Source of the DNA: an uncultured Treponema sp.
GTDB taxonomy: Bacteria; Spirochaetota; Spirochaetia; Treponematales; Treponemataceae
Direction of reading: 5' to 3'
Assembly (NCBI RefSeq): GCF_934725225.1
Contig: NZ_CAKVAM010000001.1
Location: forward strand, 186,001-250,000
DNA length: 64,000 nt
Shown here: positions 55,283 to 64,000 of the stretch, piece after piece
Numbering within the stretch: the stretch's first letter is position 1
Layout: each line of letters starts with the position of its first letter
The notes under the pieces: generated by a model
The model's database searches: none
Seen by the model: the letters and a program-made list of their open reading frames with translations, nothing else
What the model was told of the DNA's origin: nothing
Position numbers and translations under genes: made by a program

Positions 55283-56782
55283 ATGAAGAAAATTTTTTTG
55301 TCAGCAGTATTTTTTTTGTTTTTTCAAAATGCTTTTTGCCAGAATGTGCTTTTAAAATATAACGGAAGTGGAAGCTATGTTTATATTGAGCGTACCGATG
55401 TAAGACGCTACGATAATGGAAAATATACTGGACTTGTTAGCCGGGAAGTCCGCTCGTTTATTGCTCCAACTTCTGTTCCTTCCGGCGGAAAATTTTCAGA
55501 CAGATATTATGACGGAAGTTTTTTTATAGACGAAGCCACAAAGCGGAATTCAAGAGAAGTGAATCTTGGCATAAACGGAGCAGTTCCTTCAAGCTTTAAA
55601 ATTTCTTCAGACGGAGAGCTTACAATGATTGTTGACAACGGCTATCCGTCTTTTAGAAGTTTTCCGGCTTTTACAAATCAGCGCATAAGCATTGGAGACA
55701 AATGGCAGGCAAAAGCTGAGCGCGTTGTTGATCCGCTTAACAAAGGAATTTTTACAAAGCTTCCGATTTTAGTTGAATACACTTATCTTAAAGATGAACT
55801 TTTTCACGGAGAGGAAGTTTACGTTTTTAGCGCGCAATGGGCAACTCGCTACGGAATTTCTTACTGGGATTTTGCAGGCGACAAGGATTTGAAGTCAGCG
55901 CAAGGAAGCCACAAAGCGACAATGTACGTAAGCAAAAAAAGCGGAAATGCTCTTGTTGTCCGCGACATGGTTGATGAAACTTTTATTTACAATGACGGCA
56001 ACAGCTATTCGTTTAAAGGCTCGATTTCAATGTTCACGGAATATCCGCCGGCTTACGACAAAAGCAAGCTTATTCCGGCGTTGCAGCGTGTAGCTTCTGT
56101 TTCGGAAAAAGAACTTAAAGAAATTCTTGAAAAGCCCGTGAACGAAAGCAGCTGGATTGACAGCGAAAAAAAATCTAGTGGCTCAATGAAAAATAATGAT
56201 TTTGAATCTGGCTCGAATTCAGGAAAAAATAATTCTTCCGCTGAAAAGAAAATTGCAAAAAATGAAAATCAAACTTCTGGGACAAAAACGAATGGCATTG
56301 GCTCTGGAAAAACAAAAAATCAGCCTCAGAAAAAAAAGAATTCCGCGGATGAAATTCAGTCGAAAATTTCAGCAGGAAAAAATTCTCCTTCTTCAAATTC
56401 AAAGTCTGAAAAAAAAGTTATTGTTGAAAACACTGCGGCTGGAATCCGCCTTACGATGCAAAATTTGAATTTTAAGCCGGACAGCGCGGAACTTTTGCCT
56501 GGAGAAAATGAGCGGCTGGATCAAATTGCGCAGGTTCTAAAAGAAGTTCCCGATCAGATGTTTCTTGTTGAAGGACATACGGCGAGCGTTGGCTATGAAA
56601 AGGGCGAAATGAAGCTTTCTGTTGAGCGCGCAAATTCTGTTGCAAACGCTTTGATTCAAAGAGGAATTCCGCGTGAAAAATTTATCTGCAAAGGCTCTGG
56701 CGGAACAAAACCGATTGCGGACAATTCAACGCCTGAAGGAAAAGCAAAAAACCGCCGTGTAGAAATTACGATTCTGGAATAG
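55283..56782 (+). CDS. OmpA-family outer-membrane/peptidoglycan-associated protein
   Basis: 499 residues. The signal peptide is MKKIFLSAVFFLFFQNAFC. A beta-rich domain (~20-275) follows with no family I recognise. A lysine/serine/asparagine-rich linker (~285-375) is probably flexible. The C-terminal OmpA/MotB peptidoglycan-binding domain spans ~390-499: LNFKPDSAELLPGENERLDQIAQVL, VEGHTASVGYEKGEMKLSVERANSVANALIQRGI and GKAKNRRVEITI. It likely anchors an outer-membrane or periplasmic structure to peptidoglycan. The ATG at 55283 is chosen because it begins the signal peptide; the frame is open to 55247. Confidence 0.87.
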   Translation: MKKIFLSAVFFLFFQNAFCQNVLLKYNGSGSYVYIERTDVRRYDNGKYTGLVSREVRSFIAPTSVPSGGKFSDRYYDGSFFIDEATKRNSREVNLGINGAVPSSFKISSDGELTMIVDNGYPSFRSFPAFTNQRISIGDKWQAKAERVVDPLNKGIFTKLPILVEYTYLKDELFHGEEVYVFSAQWATRYGISYWDFAGDKDLKSAQGSHKATMYVSKKSGNALVVRDMVDETFIYNDGNSYSFKGSISMFTEYPPAYDKSKLIPALQRVASVSEKELKEILEKPVNESSWIDSEKKSSGSMKNNDFESGSNSGKNNSSAEKKIAKNENQTSGTKTNGIGSGKTKNQPQKKKNSADEIQSKISAGKNSPSSNSKSEKKVIVENTAAGIRLTMQNLNFKPDSAELLPGENERLDQIAQVLKEVPDQMFLVEGHTASVGYEKGEMKLSVERANSVANALIQRGIPREKFICKGSGGTKPIADNSTPEGKAKNRRVEITILE

Positions 56783-56786
56783 AAGT

Positions 56787-57257
56787 ATGATAAAAATTCT
56801 TTTTGTTTGCCACGGAAATATCTGCCGTTCTCCAATGGCTGAATTTGTAATGAAATTTCTTGTAAAAAATGCCCGGCTTGAAAATGATTTTTTAATTGAA
56901 TCAAAAGCTACAAGCACGGAAGAAATTGGAAATTCGCCGCATCCTGGAACTTTGAAAAAACTTGCGCAGCAGGGAATTCCTGTTTTTCCGCATAAAGCCG
57001 TTCAAATGGAAAAATCTGATGCTGAAAAATACGACTTTATAATTGGAATGGACAGTTTTAACTTAAAAAATATTCAGCGGATTTTGGGAAGCAGTTTTAA
57101 TAAAAATGTTTTTCTTTTGCTTGATTTTACTTCGCGGCCCGGAAACATTGCCGATCCTTGGTATACAGGAAATTTTGATGAAACTTTTAATGATATTTGG
57201 GAAGGATGCAACTGTTTTTTACAGAAATTAACTAACGGAAGTTTGAAAAATGTTTAA
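56787..57257 (+). CDS. Low-molecular-weight protein-tyrosine phosphatase
   Basis: 156 residues. The P-loop C8-x5-R14-S (CHGNICRS) is at the extreme N-terminus as in the family, and the general-acid loop DPWYTGNFDETFNDI is near the C-terminus. It hydrolyses phosphotyrosine or small phosphoesters. The start lies 4 bases after the OmpA-family stop, so it is in the same transcript. No tyrosine kinase is nearby. Confidence 0.92.
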   Translation: MIKILFVCHGNICRSPMAEFVMKFLVKNARLENDFLIESKATSTEEIGNSPHPGTLKKLAQQGIPVFPHKAVQMEKSDAEKYDFIIGMDSFNLKNIQRILGSSFNKNVFLLLDFTSRPGNIADPWYTGNFDETFNDIWEGCNCFLQKLTNGSLKNV

Positions 57258-57345
57258 AATTTTAAGTTAGAACTATCGTTAGTTTGTAAAACGAACAACT
57301 ATTAGTTTTTATATCGATTTTAGAATTTATATTTAGGATATTTTT

Positions 57346-58263
57346 ATGACATTGCAGCAGCTTCATTACATTATAGGTGTTTCGGAATCTGGCTCTTTGA
57401 ACAAGGCGGCGGAAAATCTCTATGTTTCACAGCCTTCGCTTACGTCAGCGATAAAGGAAGTTGAAAAGGAATTCAGCATTTCAATTTTCAACCGTTCAAG
57501 CAAGGGAATTTCTTTGACGCAAGACGGAAAGGAATTTATTCAGTATGCCCGGCAGATTTATGCGCAGTACGAAAATCTTTTGGAAAAATTCGGGGAAGGA
57601 TTTCAGCGCAAGAAAAAATTCAGCGTGTCGTGCCAGCATTATTCTTTTGCCACAAAATCTTTTGTTGAGCTTGTAAAAAAATTCGGAACTTCAGAATATG
57701 AATTTTCAATTTTTGAAACAAAGACGCTTGATGTAATCGAAAATGTTGCGACTCAGAAAAGCGAAATCGGAATTCTTTATATGAGCGATTTCAACAGAAA
57801 GGCAATCAAGAAAATTTTAAATGCAAACGATCTTGTCTTTGAAAAACTTATTGACTGCAAGGCTTATGTTTATCTTTGGAAAAATCATCCGCTGGCAAAA
57901 AAAACTTCAATTTCTCTTGAAGAGCTAAAAGATTATCCGTGTCTTTCTTTTGACCAGGGCGGAAACAGCTCGTTTTATTTTGCAGAGGAAATTCTCACGG
58001 AAAACGAATATCCAAAAACAATCAAGACAAGCGACCGCGCCACAAATTTAAATCTTATGGTCGGCTTGAACGGATACACTCTTTGTTCGGGAATAATTTG
58101 CGAAGAACTGAACGGCTCTGATTTTGTTGCGGTTCCTTTTAAGTCTGACAAGGAAAACCCGAACAGCGTAATGGAAATCGGATATATTCTAAAGAAAAAT
58201 ATAATTCTTTCAAAGACAGGCGAAGAATATATTGAGCAGCTGAAGTCTTATTTGAAAGCATAA
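57346..58263 (+). CDS. LysR-family transcriptional regulator
   Basis: 305 residues. N-terminal winged helix (LHYIIGVSESGSLNKAAENLYVSQPSLTSAIKEVEKEFSISIFNRSSKGISLTQDG, 5-60) and a C-terminal periplasmic-binding-like effector domain (~90-300). It lies 108 bases upstream of metY on the same strand, and that spacer holds the interrupted inverted repeat TTATAAGCG/CGCATAA. LysR regulators of sulfur assimilation (CysB/CysL/MetR) often sit near such genes, so control of metY is a reasonable guess. GGATATTTT precedes the ATG. Confidence 0.88.
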   Translation: MTLQQLHYIIGVSESGSLNKAAENLYVSQPSLTSAIKEVEKEFSISIFNRSSKGISLTQDGKEFIQYARQIYAQYENLLEKFGEGFQRKKKFSVSCQHYSFATKSFVELVKKFGTSEYEFSIFETKTLDVIENVATQKSEIGILYMSDFNRKAIKKILNANDLVFEKLIDCKAYVYLWKNHPLAKKTSISLEELKDYPCLSFDQGGNSSFYFAEEILTENEYPKTIKTSDRATNLNLMVGLNGYTLCSGIICEELNGSDFVAVPFKSDKENPNSVMEIGYILKKNIILSKTGEEYIEQLKSYLKA

Positions 58264-58267
58264 GTTG

Positions 58268-58296
58268 TTATAAGCGAAATCTATATCTCCGCATAA
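58268..58296. promoter_or_regulatory. Possible LysR-type site upstream of metY
   Basis: TTATAAGCG (58268-58276) and CGCATAA (58290-58296) form an interrupted inverted repeat just upstream of the metY promoter region. The match is short. Confidence 0.3.
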
Positions 58297-58371
58297 AAAT
58301 TTAATATTATTCATGCCTTTTGAAATTTGCTATTCTTTCCTCAGAAAATAAAACTTTGCTTGGAGGAAAAT

Positions 58372-59652
58372 ATGAGTTACAAATTCGAAACGCTTCAACT
58401 TCACGTAGGACAGGAAAACGCTGACCCGGCTACAGATTCAAGGGCTGTTCCAATTTATCAGACAACGAGCTATGTATTTCATAATTCACAGCATGCGGCG
58501 GATCGTTTTGGTTTAAAGGATGCTGGAAACATTTACGGACGCCTGACGAATTCAACACAGGATGTTTTTGAAAAAAGAATTGCGGCTCTTGAAGGCGGAG
58601 TTGCGGCTCTTGCAGTTTCTTCCGGCGCGACTTCCATAACTTATGCGATTCAGGCTTTGGCAAAACAAGGCGAGCATATCGTTGCGCAAAAAACAATTTA
58701 CGGCGGAAGCTACAATTTGCTTGCCCACACTTTGCCGCTTTACGGAATAACGACAACTTTTGTTGACGCGCACAATCTTTCCGAGCTTGAAAATGCGATT
58801 CAGCCTAATACAAAAGCTGTTTACATTGAAACTTTGGGAAATCCGAATTCTGACATTCCTGACATTGACGCTATTGCAGAAATTGCGCACAAGCACGGAC
58901 TTCTGCTGGTAATTGACAACACGTTTGGAACTCCGTATTTGATTCGCCCGATTGAACATGGCGCGGATATTGTTGTGCATTCCGCAACAAAATTTATCGG
59001 CGGACACGGAACAACTCTTGGCGGAATTATTGTTGATTCAGGAAATTTTGACTGGGAAAAATCCGGCCGCTATCCGTGGATTTCAGAACCGAATCCAAGC
59101 TACCATGGAGTTTCGTTTGCCAAGGCTGCTGGTAAAGCCGCGTTTGCAACTTATATCCGCGCGATTTTGCTTCGTGATACAGGAGCTGCGATTTCTCCAT
59201 TTAACGCTTTCCTTCTTCTTCAGGGTGTGGAAACTTTGTCGCTTAGAATTGAACGCCATGTTGAAAACACAAAGAAAGTTGTTGAGTATTTGAAAAATAA
59301 TCCGCTTGTTGAAAAAGTAAATCATCCTTCGTTGCCGGAACATCCTGACCATGCGCTTTACGAAAAATATTTTCCGAACGGCGGCGCAAGTATTTTTACT
59401 TTCAATATTAAAGGCGGAAAAGAAGAAGCATGGAAATTTATTGACAGCCTGAAAATTTTCAGCTTGCTTGCAAATGTTGCGGATGTAAAATCGCTTGTTA
59501 TTCATCCGGCTTCAACAACTCACAGCCAGCTTTCTGATGCGGAGCTTGCAGACCAAGGAATTGCCCAGAATACAATCCGTCTTTCTATTGGAACTGAGCA
59601 CATCGACGATATAATTGCCGACTTGGAAAATGGCTTCAATGCATTGAAATAA
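58372..59652 (+). CDS. metY: O-acetylhomoserine sulfhydrylase / Cys-Met PLP-dependent enzyme
   Basis: 426 residues, full length for MetY. The start KFETLQLHVGQENADPATDSRAVPIYQTTSYVF is the hallmark of the MetY branch. The PLP-binding lysine is K207 in HSATKFIGGHGTTLGG. The end NTIRLSIGTEHIDDIIADLENGF is typical. It makes homocysteine from O-acetylhomoserine and sulfide. GGAGGAAAAT fixes the start at 58372; an upstream ATG at 58327 is not used by homologues I know. A strong terminator follows. Confidence 0.94.
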   Translation: MSYKFETLQLHVGQENADPATDSRAVPIYQTTSYVFHNSQHAADRFGLKDAGNIYGRLTNSTQDVFEKRIAALEGGVAALAVSSGATSITYAIQALAKQGEHIVAQKTIYGGSYNLLAHTLPLYGITTTFVDAHNLSELENAIQPNTKAVYIETLGNPNSDIPDIDAIAEIAHKHGLLLVIDNTFGTPYLIRPIEHGADIVVHSATKFIGGHGTTLGGIIVDSGNFDWEKSGRYPWISEPNPSYHGVSFAKAAGKAAFATYIRAILLRDTGAAISPFNAFLLLQGVETLSLRIERHVENTKKVVEYLKNNPLVEKVNHPSLPEHPDHALYEKYFPNGGASIFTFNIKGGKEEAWKFIDSLKIFSLLANVADVKSLVIHPASTTHSQLSDAELADQGIAQNTIRLSIGTEHIDDIIADLENGFNALK

Positions 59653-59670
59653 TTTTCTTTAACTAAGGTT

Positions 59671-59709
59671 TCCCCCGGTTTTCTTTTATAGATTTCCGGG
59701 GATTTTTTT
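59671..59709 (+). terminator. metY terminator
   Basis: TCCCCCGG (59671-59678) pairs with CCGGGGA (59696-59702), followed by T residues to 59709. Confidence 0.85.
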
Positions 59710-59727
59710 GCGGAAAATGAATTTCAA

Positions 59728-59774
59728 CTGGTATTATTAAAATTTAATAAAACTGAATATTTATATCATACCAG
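59728..59774. promoter_or_regulatory. Inverted repeat upstream of pdxST
   Basis: CTGGTAT (59728-59734) and ATACCAG (59768-59774) form a perfect 7-bp inverted repeat 44 bases before the pdxS ATG. It is a candidate operator for a PLP-responsive regulator. No regulator is identified. Confidence 0.35.
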
Positions 59775-59817
59775 ATTTTTGCTAGTTTCTTTACAAATAA
59801 ATTATGCGAGGAAAAAT

Positions 59818-60696
59818 ATGGAATCAGGAAAACAGTATGAATTGAATAAAAATCTTGCCCAGATGCTTAAAGGCGGCGTGATTATGGACGTTACAACTCC
59901 AGAGCAGGCAAAGATTGCGGAAGAGGCTGGAGCTTGCGCGGTAATGGCTCTTGAGCGGATTCCGGCGGACATAAGAGCTGCGGGCGGCGTTTCCAGAATG
60001 AGCGATCCAAAAATGATAAAAGGAATTCAGGAAGCGGTTTCAATTCCTGTAATGGCAAAGTGTCGCATCGGGCATTTTGTGGAAGCGCAGATTTTGGAAG
60101 CAATTGAAATTGACTATATTGATGAAAGTGAAGTTCTTTCTCCTGCCGATGATGTTTATCATATCAACAAGAAAAATTTTAAAGTTCCGTTTGTATGCGG
60201 CGCAAAAGATTTGGGAGAAGCGTTAAGAAGAATCAGCGAAGGCGCGTCAATGATTAGAACAAAAGGCGAGCCGGGAACTGGAGACATAATTCAGGCTGTC
60301 CGCCACATGAGAAAAATGAATTCTGAAATTTCAAGAATCGTTTCTATGCGTGAAGACGAGCTTTATGAAGAAGCAAAAACTCTTCAGGTTTCTTATGAGC
60401 TTGTAAAATTTGTGCATGAAAACAAAAAGCTTCCTGTTGTGAATTTTGCGGCGGGTGGCGTTGCGACTCCTGCTGATGCGGCTCTTATGATGCAGCTTGG
60501 CGCGGAAGGAGTTTTTGTAGGCTCTGGAATTTTCAAGTCAGGAAATCCAAAGAAAAGAGCGGCTTCAATTGTAAAAGCTGTTACAAATTTCAACGACGCA
60601 AAACTTATTGCCCAGCTTTCAGAAGATTTGGGCGAAGCTATGGTTGGAATCAATGAAAGTGAAATCGCCATTCTTATGGCAGAGCGCGGAAAATGA
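59818..60696 (+). CDS. pdxS: Pyridoxal 5'-phosphate synthase lyase subunit PdxS
   Basis: 292 residues. The PdxS TIM barrel is highly conserved: LAQMLKGGVIMDVTTPEQAKIAEEAGACAVMALERIPADIRAAGGVSRMSDP, IPVMAKCRIGHFVEAQILE, GEPGTGDIIQAVRHMR and LPVVNFAAGGVATPADAALMMQLGAEGVFVGSGIFKS. With PdxT it forms PLP from ribose 5-phosphate, glyceraldehyde 3-phosphate and glutamine. GCGAGGAAAAAT precedes the ATG at 59818. Confidence 0.97.
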   Translation: MESGKQYELNKNLAQMLKGGVIMDVTTPEQAKIAEEAGACAVMALERIPADIRAAGGVSRMSDPKMIKGIQEAVSIPVMAKCRIGHFVEAQILEAIEIDYIDESEVLSPADDVYHINKKNFKVPFVCGAKDLGEALRRISEGASMIRTKGEPGTGDIIQAVRHMRKMNSEISRIVSMREDELYEEAKTLQVSYELVKFVHENKKLPVVNFAAGGVATPADAALMMQLGAEGVFVGSGIFKSGNPKKRAASIVKAVTNFNDAKLIAQLSEDLGEAMVGINESEIAILMAERGK

Positions 60697-61250
60697 GAGC
60701 GGCGGTGCTTGCACTTCAAGGCGCGTTTTTAGAGCATGAGAAAATTCTTGAATCTTTGGGCGTGCCTTGCTTTGAGCTTAGAAAAAAATCAGACTTGGAA
60801 AAAGATTTTGACGCTCTTGTTCTTCCGGGCGGAGAAAGCACAGTGCAGGGAAAACTTTTGCATGAGCTTGAAATGTTCGAGCCGTTAAAGCAACGCATTG
60901 GATCTGGAATAAAAGTTCTTGCGACTTGCGCAGGTCTTATTCTTCTTGCTGAAAAAATTGAAAATGATTCGCGCGTGCATTTTGGAACAATGCCGGTTTG
61001 CGTAAAAAGAAATGCTTATGGCCGGCAGCTTGGAAGTTTTTTTACAGAAGAAAATTTTGAGAATCTTGGAAAAATTCCGATGACTTTTATCCGCGCGCCT
61101 TATATTGAAAGTGCAAGGGAAGATGTTGAAGTTCTTTCAAAAGTCGATGGAAAAATTGTTGCCGCAAAATTTAAAAATCAAACTGCGCTTAGTTTTCATC
61201 CAGAGCTTAACAGCGATACAAGGCTTTACGAATGGTGGATTCAAAGCTGA
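60693..61250 (+). CDS. pdxT: Pyridoxal 5'-phosphate synthase glutaminase subunit PdxT
   Basis: 185 residues, class I glutaminase. It shows LVLPGGESTVQGKLL near residue 42, catalytic C79 in LATCAGLILL and the H/E pair in SFHPELN near the C-terminus. It supplies ammonia to PdxS. Its ATG overlaps the pdxS stop (ATGA). The stop lies 5 bases from the stop of the convergent cardiolipin synthase gene. Confidence 0.95.
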   Translation: MRAAVLALQGAFLEHEKILESLGVPCFELRKKSDLEKDFDALVLPGGESTVQGKLLHELEMFEPLKQRIGSGIKVLATCAGLILLAEKIENDSRVHFGTMPVCVKRNAYGRQLGSFFTEENFENLGKIPMTFIRAPYIESAREDVEVLSKVDGKIVAAKFKNQTALSFHPELNSDTRLYEWWIQS

Positions 61251-61255
61251 AAATT

Positions 61256-62797
61256 TTAAACTAGCGGCGCGAATATTCTGAAAATTCTTCCAAGCATTTT
61301 TACAATCAGCGGAAGTTTTTTGTAGTCGTCCAAAGTCATTTCTTTGCACGAAAGTTTTGTAAGTTCAATGTCACGCTGAATTTTTTCTATAACGGATTTC
61401 TTGTAAATAAGAAGTCCGTCTTCAAAGTGATGGAAAAGGCTTCTGTAGTCAAGATTTATCGAGCCTACGGTTGCTATTTTTCCGTCGCTTGTAAAAAGCT
61501 TTGAATGTATAAATCCCGGCAAATAAAGATAAACATGAACTCCGTTTTCAACAAGCGTCTTTAAAAAAGTTTTTCCGATGCAGAATGTCAAAAAATGGTC
61601 AGGCTTGGAAGGAACAATAAGCGAAACATTTATTCCTCTGCTTGCCGCAAAAATCAGCGCGCTTTTAAGCTGGTTGTCGATTATAATGTACGGAGTTGTT
61701 ATGCAGACATTTTTTGTCGCCTTTGACAAAATGTAGAGGCAGATATTTTCCGCGATGTCTTTTTCGTTGTAAGCATTATCGGCATAAGGAATTAAAAGTC
61801 CTTCGCTGAAATTTTCTTTTACTGCTGGAAAAAATTTTTCGTAGCTTTTATTCGCTTTCTTTTCTGGAAACTTTGCAAGATTCCACATTTGCAGAAAAAG
61901 CGCGGTGTAAGTTTTTGTCGCGTTTCCACGGATTTTTACTGCGGAATCTTTCCAGTATGAAAACTTGTTTTGCCCAAAGTTGAAATATTCATTTGCAAGA
62001 TTCAATCCGCCTGTGTAAGAAATTTTTCCGTCGATTACTGCAATTTTTCTGTGGTCGCGGTTGTTCTGCTGTAAGTTAAAAACTGGAGTCAGCGGCATAT
62101 AAATTTTTGACTTTATTCCAAGGCTTGCTAAATATTCATGGTAAACTTTTGTGGACGCAAGCACAGAGCCGATTCCGTCGTAAAGAACTCTGACTTCAAT
62201 TCCTTCGCTGACTTTTTGCTTTAGAACTTCAAGAATTTTCCGCCATGAATCATCGGGCGTTATTATAAAAAATTCCAGAAAAATAAATTCTTTTGCGTTT
62301 TTAAGTTCCTGCATAAAATCCGGAAAAAAATCTTCCCCGCATGAAAAATATTCAACATCAGAATCTGTGTATGCCGGAAAATTTCCGCTCTCGTAAAGAT
62401 AAAATGCAAGGTCTGAAATTTCAGGAAATGCTGACTTTGTTTCTGCAGGCTTTGGAACAAATTTCCAAGTTTGAAGTTCGCTTTGTTCAATTTTGCTTTT
62501 GAGCCTAGCGTTCCGTGTCGCCATTTTTGTGTAGACATAAAGTGAAATTCCGAACAGCGGAAAAATCATCGTTGGAAGAAGCCATGCGATTTTGAATTCG
62601 TTTTTTCCTTCGCAGTTTGAAAGATAAGCCATAAAAGTAAAGCTTAAAAGCAAGTTGACTCCAGCAAAATAAAAAAAGTATGGAGAAAATTTTATTATGA
62701 AAAACAGATATGTGCAAATCTGCATCGCAAGCAGCAAAAAACAGAAAACCACACGGCTGTAAATAAAACGCTTAAAAAGCTTTAATTTTTTCTTCAT
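61256..62797 (-). CDS. cls: Cardiolipin synthase (phospholipase D family)
   Basis: 513 residues. Two membrane helices open the protein (VVFCFLLLAMQICTYLFFIIKF and FFYFAGVNLLLSFTFMAYLS). Two HKD phospholipase D motifs follow: DHRKIAVIDGKISYTGG (~245) and FIHSKLFTSDGKIATVGSIN (~420), each with H-x-K-x4-D. It condenses phosphatidylglycerol molecules or related donors to cardiolipin at the inner membrane. No clear ribosome site precedes the ATG. Confidence 0.93.
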   Translation of the reverse strand: MKKKLKLFKRFIYSRVVFCFLLLAMQICTYLFFIIKFSPYFFYFAGVNLLLSFTFMAYLSNCEGKNEFKIAWLLPTMIFPLFGISLYVYTKMATRNARLKSKIEQSELQTWKFVPKPAETKSAFPEISDLAFYLYESGNFPAYTDSDVEYFSCGEDFFPDFMQELKNAKEFIFLEFFIITPDDSWRKILEVLKQKVSEGIEVRVLYDGIGSVLASTKVYHEYLASLGIKSKIYMPLTPVFNLQQNNRDHRKIAVIDGKISYTGGLNLANEYFNFGQNKFSYWKDSAVKIRGNATKTYTALFLQMWNLAKFPEKKANKSYEKFFPAVKENFSEGLLIPYADNAYNEKDIAENICLYILSKATKNVCITTPYIIIDNQLKSALIFAASRGINVSLIVPSKPDHFLTFCIGKTFLKTLVENGVHVYLYLPGFIHSKLFTSDGKIATVGSINLDYRSLFHHFEDGLLIYKKSVIEKIQRDIELTKLSCKEMTLDDYKKLPLIVKMLGRIFRIFAPLV

Positions 62798-62883
62798 ACA
62801 ATAAATTTATTCAAAGCGCATTTTATTTTCAACAGAATTTAATGGAAATTCTTTATTGTATTGCGCTTCAAAATTCAGTTGCG

Positions 62884-62910
62884 TTGAACAAACGGCGGTT
62901 TTGCTATAAA
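62884..62910 (+). promoter_or_regulatory. purL promoter, leaderless
   Basis: TTGAAC at 62884-62889 and TATAAA at 62905-62910, 15-base spacer. The ATG at 62919 follows after 8 bases. The earlier ATG at 62913 would lie at or before the transcript start. Confidence 0.5.
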
Positions 62911-62918
62911 ATATGCGA

Positions 62919-64000
62919 ATGTTTCGTATCTATGTTGAAAGAAAGGCCGGTTTTCAGAATGAAGCGGCGCGGATTTTTTCCGAGATTACAGGTTTTTTAG
63001 GAATTGGTGGAGTTACCGGCGTCCGTTATTTCAACCGGTATGACATAGAAAATGTCGCAGACGAAGTTGCAAAGGCTTCCGCTGTAAGAATTTTTTCCGA
63101 GCCTCAAAGCGATTTTGTTGTTTACGATTCACTTGAAGTTCCTGCTGATGTTACTCAGATTATATGGGAATATCTTCCGGGGCAGTACGACCAGCGGGCA
63201 GACAGCGCGGAGCAGTGTCTTACACTTTTGCGTGAAGGAATGAAGTCTGCCACAAAAGTCGGAACAGAGCCGCCTGCTGTAAGATGCGCAAAGATTGTTT
63301 TCCTTGAAGGAAGCGTTTGCGCGGATGACGTTTTAAAAATCCAAAAGTACCTTATAAATCCAGTTGACAGCCGGCTTGCAGACAGCTCAAAGCCTGCAAC
63401 TCTTAAAATGTCTTCCATTGTGCCAGCTGATATTGCAGTTGTGTCTGGATTCATTTCAAAGTCAGAAAGCGAGCTTGATTCATACAGAAAAGAACTTGGT
63501 CTTGCCATGGATTTGGCTGATGTAAAATTCATGCAGGACTACTTTAAGTCAATAAACCGTGATCCGACCTTTACAGAAATCCGCGTTTTGGACACTTACT
63601 GGTCAGACCATTGCCGCCACACAACATTCCTTACAGTTTTGGACGATGTAAAGATTGAAGACGGACCTTATGCTTCCGCCTTGAAAAAATCGCTTGAAAA
63701 TTATAAAGCTGTTCGGACTGATTTGTATGCCGACCGCAAAGACAAGCCTGTTACATTGATGGACATGGCCTGCATTGGAGCAAAATATCTTCGCAAGCAC
63801 GGAAAACTTGATGACCTTGAAGTTAGCGCTGAAATAAATGCCTGCTCTGTTTTTATAGATGTTCATTATACAAGCGGCGAGCCTGATGAACGTTGGCTTT
63901 TGCAGTTTAAAAATGAAACTCACAATCATCCTACAGAGATTGAACCTTTTGGTGGAGCCGCAACTTGCATTGGAGGGGCAATCCGTGATCCTCTTTCTGG
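62919..64000 (+). CDS. purL: Phosphoribosylformylglycinamidine synthase, N-terminal part (3' end off the window)
   Basis: About 360 codons visible, open at the window edge. The N-terminal domain resembles the long single-chain FGAM synthase found in clostridia and spirochetes: FRIYVERKAGFQNEAARIFSEI and VRYFNRYDIE. The first conserved active-site segment is SDHCRHTTFLT near residue 228, followed by QFKNETHNHPTEIEPFGGAATCIGGAIRDPLSG, the ATP/FGAR-binding region. It converts FGAR to FGAM in purine synthesis. The start at 62919 is preferred over 62913 because the likely -10 box would leave the earlier ATG outside the transcript. Confidence 0.92.
   Translation, partial: MFRIYVERKAGFQNEAARIFSEITGFLGIGGVTGVRYFNRYDIENVADEVAKASAVRIFSEPQSDFVVYDSLEVPADVTQIIWEYLPGQYDQRADSAEQCLTLLREGMKSATKVGTEPPAVRCAKIVFLEGSVCADDVLKIQKYLINPVDSRLADSSKPATLKMSSIVPADIAVVSGFISKSESELDSYRKELGLAMDLADVKFMQDYFKSINRDPTFTEIRVLDTYWSDHCRHTTFLTVLDDVKIEDGPYASALKKSLENYKAVRTDLYADRKDKPVTLMDMACIGAKYLRKHGKLDDLEVSAEINACSVFIDVHYTSGEPDERWLLQFKNETHNHPTEIEPFGGAATCIGGAIRDPLS

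Noticed and set aside
58264..58371. Possible SAM riboswitch or T-box before metY
   Set aside because: Only 108 bases, with no kink-turn, no conserved T-box sequence and no terminator hairpin.

Overview
The window looks like a low-GC spirochete chromosome, most likely a gut or rumen Treponema. This is judged from protein families, not from a search. Supporting signs are the adjacent TIGR03546/TIGR03545 pair, spirochete-type loose lipoboxes, a lipoprotein immunophilin with cyclophilin and FKBP domains, G/C homopolymers next to promoters, and the order dnaA-dnaN-recF-DciA-like-rpmH-rnpA-yidD-yidC-jag. No rRNA, prophage, transposase or CRISPR array is visible. Two tRNA genes are present (Val-UAC and Ala-CGC).

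Layout. 1-3 kb: a visibly more GC-rich polysaccharide locus with a secreted GH16 enzyme, a GH5 enzyme and a divergent AraC regulator. 3-9 kb: an accessory block with two TetR regulators that share an operator-like palindrome, a secreted protein, an iron-sulfur flavoprotein, a MATE exporter, a methyltransferase and a GNAT enzyme. 9-13.6 kb: a propeller lipoprotein, small regulators, a PNPOx-fold protein, a four-repeat S1 protein, a Nudix hydrolase and tRNA-Val.

13.7-30.2 kb is the replication-origin region. argA is followed by gyrB-gyrA, which runs head-to-head with dnaA. Four parS-like sites lie at 14.5-15.8 kb, one inside argA and one inside the stem of the argA terminator. The dnaA-dnaN gap has the hallmarks of oriC: DnaA boxes, a short GC step, six consecutive DnaA-trio triplets and an AT-rich unwinding tract. 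A second dense cluster of DnaA-box-like 9-mers lies at 30.3 kb.

30.4-45.7 kb: a GNAT, a UDG-fold-like protein, a degenerate MocR regulator, cdd, yhbY, TIGR02757, a small lipoprotein behind a G8 promoter spacer, carA, a carB-dapF gene fusion, a chemoreceptor with a C9 tract in its leader, and the TIGR03545/03546 pair. 45.9-64 kb: a NitT/TauT-type transporter with permease and ATPase fused, nnrE-nnrD, lrgAB, proB-proC, a GNAT, a second MATE exporter, an OmpA-family protein, a low-molecular-weight phosphatase, LysR, metY, pdxST, cardiolipin synthase and the start of purL.

Genes that work together include argA and carAB (arginine and pyrimidine precursors), proB-proC (proline), pdxS-pdxT (PLP) and rnpA-yidD-yidC-jag (RNA processing and membrane insertion). 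Several genes (argA, dnaA, carA, yhbY, TIGR02757, nnr, purL) have a -10-like box only 6-11 bases before the ATG and no Shine-Dalgarno sequence, which suggests leaderless transcripts. Non-coding repeats include one nearly full-length palindromic MITE-like element with an eroded relative near parS, and a family of short hairpins starting TGTCATT.
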